From: a sulfur-oxidizing endosymbiont of Gigantopelta aegis
Lineage (GTDB): Bacteria > Pseudomonadota > Gammaproteobacteria > GRL18
Length of the DNA stretch: 35,203 nt
Direction of reading: 5' to 3'
Assembly: GCF_016097415.1 (NCBI RefSeq)
Contig: NZ_JAEHGE010000005.1
Span: 1-35,203 of the forward strand
In this document: positions 30,249 through 35,203 of the stretch, piece after piece
How positions within the stretch are numbered: position 1 is the first letter of the stretch
How the letters are laid out: every line of letters starts with the position of its first letter
Made by a program: the position numbers and the translations under genes
The notes under the pieces: model-generated
The model's input: the letters and a program-made list of their open reading frames with translations, nothing else
Databases searched by the model: none
What the model was told of the DNA's origin: nothing

Positions 30249-30870
30249 TTTTTTCCCATCCTTTCATAACCATTTCCCGTTTTTCTTTTCCCGCAAATTG
30301 TAAATAAATTTCGGTGGTGCTGGTTGAAGCATGGCCTAGTAAATCTTTCAGTATTGTTAGTGGCATTCCTGTTTGTGCCATTGCAATTCCAAAGCCATGT
30401 CGAAAGCCTTTAGGGGTGGCCTGTGGCCCGGTGATTTCGGCTTTTTCCATGACTTTTTTAATAAGTCGCCAAGCTGTTGCCCGACTCATATTCCATAGTA
30501 ATTCATCGCCGTATCTTTTTTGTTTTTGGATTCTTCTTAGATCAAAAACCAAATCCAGTTCATCAATCAATTTGGCTGGAACCGGGATATGTCGGTATTG
30601 TTCTTTTCTAGGGTTTCCATTTTGGTCAACCTTTCTTTTTTTTAAGGTTCTAAAGATGATTTCCTGATCCGGTAACAGAATCCTGCTTGTCGTTAGTTCC
30701 AACGCCTCTGATATTCTGCATCCAGTAAAGTGCAGTACATGGCAAAAAACCCGGTTTTCCCGGCATTCTTCGGATGCGGCCTTTAAAAAGCGATCCCTTT
30801 CATCTTGGGTCAAATAAAGTCGTTGACCTCGATTGTCATGGAGCCGCATTTCAGGAATAAAAGTGGTCAT
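30238..30870 (-). CDS. Tyrosine recombinase (probable multimer resolution)
   Basis: A 210-residue protein with a full catalytic domain but only a short N-terminus. The conserved arginine is in FTGCRISEALELT (about 49-61), the second Arg-His pair in PKGFRHGFGIAMAQTG (about 153-168), the histidine in LLGHASTST (about 177-185) and the nucleophile tyrosine in TEIYLQF. The usual first histidine of the HxLRH box is a lysine here (PKGFRH), as I recall for other plasmid-borne integrases. No cargo cassette or attachment pair is seen, so dimer resolution of the plasmid is more likely than integration. A repeat in front of the gene may be its site. Confidence 0.85.
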   Translation of the reverse strand: MTTFIPEMRLHDNRGQRLYLTQDERDRFLKAASEECRENRVFCHVLHFTGCRISEALELTTSRILLPDQEIIFRTLKKRKVDQNGNPRKEQYRHIPVPAKLIDELDLVFDLRRIQKQKRYGDELLWNMSRATAWRLIKKVMEKAEITGPQATPKGFRHGFGIAMAQTGMPLTILKDLLGHASTSTTEIYLQFAGKEKREMVMKGWEKINT

Positions 30871-30878
30871 AATCTTAA

Positions 30879-30905
30879 TGAAACAAGTCTAAAAGTTTTG
30901 TTTCA
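30879..30905. repeat. Inverted repeat in front of the recombinase gene (candidate recombination site or operator)
   Basis: TGAAACAA (30879-30886) and TTGTTTCA (30898-30905) are perfect inverted repeats with an 11-bp spacer. A further TGTTTCATTAA lies at about 30925-30935, matching TTAATGAAACA at 30875-30885. Position 8 bp from the start codon suits either a resolution core site or an autoregulatory operator. Confidence 0.45.
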
Positions 30906-30913
30906 ATTTACCA

Positions 30914-30944
30914 TAAAAAAAACCTGTTTCATTAAAAAAACAGG
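30914..30944 (-). terminator. Terminator of the antirestriction-nuclease operon
   Basis: On the minus strand CCTGTTT (30944-30938) pairs with AAACAGG (30929-30923), followed by a run of eight T. It lies about 50 bases past the stop of the split gene ending at 30996 and protects the recombinase gene from readthrough. Confidence 0.85.
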
Positions 30945-31346
30945 GGCAGGCAGGCTGGGAGGTCAGTCAACATGAAACACTATGAGGTATTCTGTTTAAG
31001 CAATCAGGAGTTTGTTTTCGGCAAGTTTTTTTGCGATTCTGTTATGAATGAAATAAATGTCAGCATTTTTTTCATTCCACGATGCAATTTCATTCAAAGC
31101 GTCAATAACACTTTCTCTGCAATCAAAAAAACATGGATCAGTTCGTATCCAAGCGAAAACTTGATTAGTTTCGTTATCAACTGCCACCAAAATATGATCC
31201 TTCTTAACCGGTGTTAATGGCCATCTAAACTGACCCACTAGCGGACAACAAAAATGACCCCTTTTTTAACCTAAGGGGCAATTGTCCCGTATGCTTTCAT
31301 CTTTTCTTGAGCTTTAGAAAAGGAGAAGGCTTTGAAGGAGTGGTGT

Positions 31347-32846
31347 ATGATTCATAAAATAAAATCGTTATATGATGATGGCAACGGCTTGGGTAAAAAG
31401 GCCATAGCTCGGCAACTGGGTATTTCAGTCAACACGGTGCGCAAGTATCTGGCGATGGATGAAGTGGCGATGAGTGCTTATCTGTCCAATCGGCCACGGC
31501 ACAAACAGCTGGATGATTACCGGGACTACATTATCCATCTGCTGAAAACCTTTCCCCAGCTGAGTGCCGTCAAGGTACAACGTAAATTGAAAGAAAAGTA
31601 TCCAGAACTGGAGGTTTCGTCCCGTTCAATCCGTCGTTATGTCAATACGCTCCGGGAAACGGTTGCCTGCAAATCAAAACGGTATTATCAGCCCGTGCTG
31701 GACATGGTGCCGGGGGAGCAGTGTCAGGTGGACCCTGGGGAGCTTCGGGGCGTGTTGATTAATGGCGTGGAAACCACGGTTTACTTTGTGGTGTTTGTGT
31801 TGTCCTTTTCCCGGTTGATGCATGTCAGTGTGTCGGACAAACCGATTGATACGGAGCGCTTTATCCAGATGCATGATGCGGCGTTTCGTTATTTCGGCGG
31901 TGTAACAGCCGAATGTGTCTATGATCAGACCAAGTTAGTGGTGATTGAAGAGCTGTACCGGGAATTGACGGTGAATGCGCGCTTTAATGAATATGCCACG
32001 CACGCGGGGTTCAGAATACACGCTTGTGAAGGCTATGACCCGGAAAGCAAAGGTAAGGTCGAGGCGGGCGTGAAATATGTCAAAAACAATGCCCTGTACG
32101 GCGAGGTATTTGCAGACTGGGCAGAGCTTGAATCCTATCTGGCCGACTGGCTGGACAACACAGCCAATCAGCGGGTGCATGCGACGACCGGCAACGTGCC
32201 ACAAGTGTATTATGATCAGCACGAACGTGCACAGATGAAACCCTATCTGTCTCCGGCAATGGTGCAGGCCGATGAGGCATTGATGACCCGCAAGGTGGAC
32301 AAGACCGGGCTGATTTCCTATCAGTCCAACAAATACTCCGTCCCCATGGCCTATCAGCAAGCCACCGTGGGCATCCGTGTTGAGGGGGAATACCTGATTA
32401 TCATGGACCTGGAAAAGGACAAAGAAATCGCCCGGCATCCTTTGACCACAGGCCACGGCAACATCAGCAAAAACAACCATCATTACCGCGACCCAGCGCA
32501 GCGGATTGAACAGTTAGAGCAAGCACTGCGGGCGCTTGTCGGGCAAGCTCAGGCCGATACCTTGGCCGCGCTTCTCAAGCAAAGCGAACCCAAAATCTAT
32601 AAAGACCAACTGGCCGGCGTCATTCAGGAAATCAAAAAACATCAACCGGTGACAGCGGCACTGCTGGACAAACTCTGCCAAAGACCCAGGCTCAGCGCCA
32701 CCCAGGTTCGAGACTTCCTGGACGCCTATCAGGCGCATCCGGAACGCCTGACCCCGGCCGATGCGGTGCCAGTTCATGCCCCAGAAGGTCAACTGGATGC
32801 CTACCGTGCCCTGATCACCCAGGAGGTCAGCCATGTGTCTCATTGA
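31347..32846 (+). CDS. istA: IS21 transposase IstA
   Basis: A 499-residue DDE transposase. The N-terminal helix-turn-helix reads GLGKKAIARQLGISVNTVRKYL (about 14-35). The catalytic aspartates are in QCQVDPGE and ECVYDQTK and the glutamate in PESKGKVEAGVKYVKNN. The start is placed at ATG 31347 behind AAGGAG (31335-31340). It overlaps istB by 14 bases. Confidence 0.95.
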   Translation: MIHKIKSLYDDGNGLGKKAIARQLGISVNTVRKYLAMDEVAMSAYLSNRPRHKQLDDYRDYIIHLLKTFPQLSAVKVQRKLKEKYPELEVSSRSIRRYVNTLRETVACKSKRYYQPVLDMVPGEQCQVDPGELRGVLINGVETTVYFVVFVLSFSRLMHVSVSDKPIDTERFIQMHDAAFRYFGGVTAECVYDQTKLVVIEELYRELTVNARFNEYATHAGFRIHACEGYDPESKGKVEAGVKYVKNNALYGEVFADWAELESYLADWLDNTANQRVHATTGNVPQVYYDQHERAQMKPYLSPAMVQADEALMTRKVDKTGLISYQSNKYSVPMAYQQATVGIRVEGEYLIIMDLEKDKEIARHPLTTGHGNISKNNHHYRDPAQRIEQLEQALRALVGQAQADTLAALLKQSEPKIYKDQLAGVIQEIKKHQPVTAALLDKLCQRPRLSATQVRDFLDAYQAHPERLTPADAVPVHAPEGQLDAYRALITQEVSHVSH

Positions 32847-33573
32847 ACAGGTTAACCGGCAGTGTCAGCATTTAAAGCTCAGTAGCCTGACCACCGCCTT
32901 GCCGGAACTGCTGCAACAGGCCGAAACCAATGAACTGTCCTATCTCCAGTATACCGACCTACTGTTAGGGCATGAAGTCAAAACCCGCAATGACAAGCGC
33001 CTGAGTGCCAATCGAAGAAAGGCCGGCTTCCCGATCGAAAAACACCTGGAAAGCTTTGATTACCGGCATCAGACCACCATCACCAAACGCCAGGTCAATC
33101 AACTGCTGGACTTTGACTTTATCGACAATCGCCACAACCTGATCTTTATCGGGCCGCCGGGTGTCGGTAAAACCCACCTGTCTATCGGTATTAGCCTCAA
33201 AGCCATTGATGCCGGCTACAAGGTCTTGTTTGTCAATGCCTTATCACTGGTCGAAACCCTGGAAGTGGCCGAACTTAAAGGCGAGCTGAAAAAGAAAATC
33301 AGCAGCCTTTGTAAATTTGATCTGCTCATTATTGATGAACTGGGCTACCTGCCCATGAACAAACAGGGTAACTACAACCTGTTCCAGCTGATCAATGCCC
33401 TCTACGAATACCGCTCAATCATCCTGACCACCAATAAGGATTTCACTGCCTGGGGTGAGTTCTTCGTGGATGAAAATGTGGCTGTACCCATTATTGACCG
33501 GCTGATTCATCATTCAAAAATATTCATGTTAGGAGGGGAAAGCTATCGTTTAAAACAGAAAACCAACACATAA
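32833..33573 (+). CDS. istB: IS21 helper ATPase IstB
   Basis: A 246-residue AAA+ protein with Walker A FIGPPGVGKTHLSIG (about 108-122) and Walker B LLIIDELGYLPMN. It selects the target and activates IstA. The frame is complete, so the element is potentially active. Confidence 0.95.
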   Translation: MCLIEQVNRQCQHLKLSSLTTALPELLQQAETNELSYLQYTDLLLGHEVKTRNDKRLSANRRKAGFPIEKHLESFDYRHQTTITKRQVNQLLDFDFIDNRHNLIFIGPPGVGKTHLSIGISLKAIDAGYKVLFVNALSLVETLEVAELKGELKKKISSLCKFDLLIIDELGYLPMNKQGNYNLFQLINALYEYRSIILTTNKDFTAWGEFFVDENVAVPIIDRLIHHSKIFMLGGESYRLKQKTNT

Positions 33574-33699
33574 TTTTTTTGATCCAAGGGGGTCAAAATT
33601 ATTGTCCGAAAGGGGGTCAATTATTTTGGCCATTGACAACCGGAATACCACTTTTTTTCAGAAGTGGAAGCAAAAAAATAAATTTAAAATTTTTAATCA

Positions 33700-34128
33700 T
33701 TATTTTTTCCGTTTATCCATCCCTCGCCACTCCCAAGGTGGAATAGCTTGATATTCACTGGTGTTCCATAACCCTAAGTGATGGTTTTTTGCATATCGCT
33801 CAACCTTCAAATAATCTGTGCCTTTATAGTATTTTCTGTAAACCCATGCCCCGCCGGTGGCCACCATCTCTCTGTTAATATCGACACCATAAAATATTAT
33901 TGTACAAATCAATCGTTGGTAACGGTCTTTTTTGGGACAATCAAGGTTCACTCGTTTATTCCAGATCATATTAGCTAACATTTGCTTAGACTTCTTTCCG
34001 AACGGCTGTTTACGTTCTGGAGCGTCGATAGATGCCAGCCTGACTTTTATTTGATGATTGTTTTTATCAAGGACTTTTATTGTGTCACCATCTGTAATCG
34101 CTATAACCAAAATCATTTCAAGAAACAT
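33700..34128 (-). CDS. Thermonuclease-like (SNase family) nuclease
   Basis: A 142-residue protein of the staphylococcal nuclease fold. Conserved parts are ITDGDTIKV (metal-binding Asp), VRLASIDAPERKQPFG (Arg and catalytic Glu), CPKKDRYQRLICTI (second Arg) and the end NREMVATGGAWVYRKYY...GLWNTSEYQAIPPWEWR. The opening MFLEMILVIA is hydrophobic but very short for a signal peptide, so export is uncertain. Related nucleases are common on conjugative plasmids, where their role is not settled. It sits in an operon with an ArdR-like gene behind promoter copy 3. Confidence 0.87.
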   Translation of the reverse strand: MFLEMILVIAITDGDTIKVLDKNNHQIKVRLASIDAPERKQPFGKKSKQMLANMIWNKRVNLDCPKKDRYQRLICTIIFYGVDINREMVATGGAWVYRKYYKGTDYLKVERYAKNHHLGLWNTSEYQAIPPWEWRGMDKRKK

Positions 34129-34143
34129 GGTAAGTTTTCCTTG

Positions 34144-34437
34144 TTAAAGGGAATCATTAACATCAAGAATGTCGCAAATCTCCATTGCTTCATCCAGTAT
34201 TGATTGGATTTCTTTATCTTCAATTCCAGTACCAGCTTTGACAATACCATGTAGTTTTATTTTTTTTAGTATTGGTGCTAATGGACTAGCCTTAAAGAAA
34301 TTTTTACCTTTGCTATATGCTACTGCTCTAAAAATATTTTCTTCTTTTTCAATTTGGTTTTTTCCTTTAACAGAAAAGGAAAGTCCATTTTCTATAAGGT
34401 TTTGTAATAGCCGACTTGAATTGTATTGCTTATCCAT
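34144..34437 (-). CDS. Unknown small protein
   Basis: A 97-residue protein (MDKQYNSSRLLQNLIENGLSFSVKGKNQIEKEENIFRAVAYSKGK...). ATG 34437 overlaps the upstream stop by eight bases (ATGGATAA); an earlier in-frame ATG at 34464 would extend it further into that gene. No family recognised. Second gene of the operon starting at 34672. Confidence 0.65.
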   Translation of the reverse strand: MDKQYNSSRLLQNLIENGLSFSVKGKNQIEKEENIFRAVAYSKGKNFFKASPLAPILKKIKLHGIVKAGTGIEDKEIQSILDEAMEICDILDVNDSL

Positions 34438-34672
34438 CAATAGCCACCCAGCATTTCGCTCCACTCACATCATCCCCCCCCTTTGCTTCAAAAATATGGC
34501 CAGCCGCATCTATCGCGATCACGCCTGGTCGTTCGTGGCCAGCATCCCTTAGCTCATTTTTCCATCCATATACAACATTGTTCCAAATTAGAACAATTCC
34601 AAATTCAGAGCGTTCACTTGATTGCTGGGAACGCCATTGTTGAGCAAGTTTGATTTTTTCACTCTGATTCAT
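34430..34672 (-). CDS. Small conserved plasmid protein, possibly ArdR-like
   Basis: An 80-residue protein (VLIWNNVVYGWKNELRDAGHERPGVIAIDAAGHIFEAKGGDD). The GWKNELRD...RPGVIAIDAAGHIFEA pattern recalls short proteins of conjugative elements annotated as antirestriction protein ArdR; this is from memory of the family style and is not secure. It has a clear AAGGAG ribosome site and is the first gene behind promoter copy 3. Confidence 0.6.
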   Translation of the reverse strand: MNQSEKIKLAQQWRSQQSSERSEFGIVLIWNNVVYGWKNELRDAGHERPGVIAIDAAGHIFEAKGGDDVSGAKCWVAIDG

Positions 34673-34718
34673 TGTGACTTCTCCTTTCAGCCTCCGGGTG
34701 TTTAAAAAATCAGGTTTT

Positions 34719-34747
34719 ATTTTAACACTTTACCGTTATAGTGTCAA
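34719..34747 (-). promoter_or_regulatory. Promoter with operator, copy 3 of 3
   Basis: On the minus strand TTGACA (34747-34742) and TAAAAT (34724-34719) are 17 bp apart, with spacer CTATAACGGTAAAGTGT. It differs from copy 1 in two bases of the spacer. The flanks are also shared with copy 1 (TTTTAAA before, AAACCTGATTTTT after). It drives the operon 34672-30996. Confidence 0.85.
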
Positions 34748-34806
34748 ACTTTAAAACCCCAATATATTGTGTATGTGGGAGCTGGCCAAATCACAACATA
34801 TAGTGT

Positions 34807-35203
34807 TTAAATAGTATTAGGGTCATCAAGTATAAACCCAAACCGATTAGCAATTATTTGTTCCTCAGTGAACATTTCCTTTATTTTTTTATAATAGCCT
34901 CTTGATTCTAGGGTCTTGATTTTTTGATATATATCTTCATCAAACTTAGCTGATGAATCAGCTAAATACTTGTGACAATACGGCTCTGTATATTGTCCAA
35001 ACCGAATTTGTTTGCTGATTTCATTTAGAGCCTTTTTCCAGTTAAATTCTGTATCGGTATTTTGTTGTTGATTGATAATGTCAGATACTATCCATTCCCT
35101 AAGTTCGCCTTTGTTGGTAATTTCAACCCGTTTGGCACACGTTTCAATAACCGTTTCGATATATTTTCTTTGAATCCTGTTAGGTTCTCTAGTCTCAGGA
35201 TTG
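34807..35203 (-). CDS. rep: Replication initiator protein, C-terminal part (continues from position 1)
   Basis: The frame is open from the right edge to a stop at 34807, encoding 131 residues plus the last base of a codon begun at positions 2-1. The opening NPETREPNRIQRKYIETVIE follows on from NLNQT-I of the left-hand part without a break. It contains no start codon with a ribosome site of its own that would explain it as a separate gene. It completes a 391-residue Rep; the C-terminal part (FGQYTEPYCHKYLADSSAKF) is not assigned to a domain. Confidence 0.85.
   Translation of the reverse strand, partial: NPETREPNRIQRKYIETVIETCAKRVEITNKGELREWIVSDIINQQQNTDTEFNWKKALNEISKQIRFGQYTEPYCHKYLADSSAKFDEDIYQKIKTLESRGYYKKIKEMFTEEQIIANRFGFILDDPNTI

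Larger units (their letters stand above)
31212..33638 (+). mobile_element. IS21-family insertion sequence
   Basis: It is 2427 bp long. The left end TGTTAATGGCCA (31212-31223) and the right end, read inward as TGTCAATGGCCA (33638-33627), continue as imperfect terminal repeats with internal TGACCC and CGGACAA motifs repeated, as in IS21 elements. A perfect 5-bp target duplication ACCGG flanks it (31207-31211, 33639-33643). It carries intact istA and istB. Its base composition looks more GC-rich than the plasmid backbone. Confidence 0.93.
30996..33700 (-). pseudogene. Small unknown gene split by the IS21-like element
   Basis: ATG 33700 shares its A with the stop of the nuclease gene (TAATG). 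The first 20 codons (MIKNFKFIFLLPLLKKSGIP) run to the insertion at 33639, and the rest lies at 31206-30996. Removing the IS and one ACCGG copy restores a 90-residue protein in frame (GIPVKKDHILVAVDNETNQV). It has a hydrophobic N-terminus and no recognised family. It was the last gene of the operon, so the insertion harms no gene downstream. Confidence 0.85.

Noticed and set aside
30238-30870. The tyrosine recombinase as an integron or ICE integrase
   Set aside because: No attC-like cassettes and no att pair are visible, the protein is short, and rep plus par genes indicate a self-replicating plasmid.
34796-34811. A further TATAGTGTTTAAAT string that resembles half of the shared operator
   Set aside because: It overlaps the end of rep, lacks a -35 box at the right distance and has no gene behind it on the plus strand.

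Overview
The window looks like a complete circular conjugative plasmid of about 35.2 kb, cut open inside its replication gene. A Rep_3-type initiator runs off the left edge on the minus strand (1-779). Its missing C-terminus enters in the same strand and frame from the right edge (34807-35203). The joined gene is 391 codons with no stop at the junction. No chromosomal, rRNA or tRNA gene is visible. The VirB-type transfer system, MobP-type relaxase, KlcA/ArdB, ArdC-like and TraX proteins point to a proteobacterial, probably gammaproteobacterial, host. I cannot name the genus. The backbone is AT-rich, while the IS4-like and IS21-like elements look GC-richer and so appear to be later arrivals.

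Layout. 1-1490 is the replication region: rep, eight 20-bp iterons, AT-rich 13-mers, a perfect DnaA box and a block of unexplained direct and inverted repeats. 1729-4360 carries an antirestriction gene, a small putative regulator and parA/parB. 4388-4571 holds a terminator-bearing dispersed repeat, a perfect palindrome (parS candidate) and an inverted-repeat region that is the best oriT candidate. 4582-6789 is the relaxosome operon mobC-relaxase-traX. 6829-12389 is an accessory region of small unknown genes and an AbiEii-type nucleotidyltransferase, invaded by two IS4-like copies and one IS5-like element. 13927-29746 (minus strand) is a full virB1-virB11/virD4 transfer region with a lipoprotein resembling EexN. 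It ends in a PilZ-domain gene, an LPD7-like gene, a small gene and a large double-zincin/ArdC-like gene. 29963-34672 (minus strand) holds a small zinc-finger gene, a tyrosine recombinase, and a four-gene operon (putative ArdR-like protein, unknown, SNase-like nuclease, unknown) whose last gene is split by an IS21-like element.

How it fits together. Rep and the iterons start replication, ParAB partitions, and the recombinase probably resolves multimers. MobC and the relaxase nick oriT, VirD4 couples, and the VirB channel exports. If the nick is at the ATCCTG-C match near 4502/4503 on the minus strand, the first DNA to enter the recipient carries parBA and the antirestriction gene. Antirestriction and other putative recipient-acting proteins (KlcA, ArdC-like, LPD7-like, AbiEii-like) are prominent.

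The points most worth following up are these: (i) one promoter-operator module, with consensus -35/-10 boxes 17 bp apart, recurs upstream of three unlinked operons; (ii) a C-terminal tail is shared by the AbiEii-like, LPD7-like and ArdC-like proteins, 67 bp of it being identical at DNA level between two loci; (iii) a PilZ domain sits next to virD4, suggesting c-di-GMP control of transfer; (iv) the iteron array has two spacing classes.
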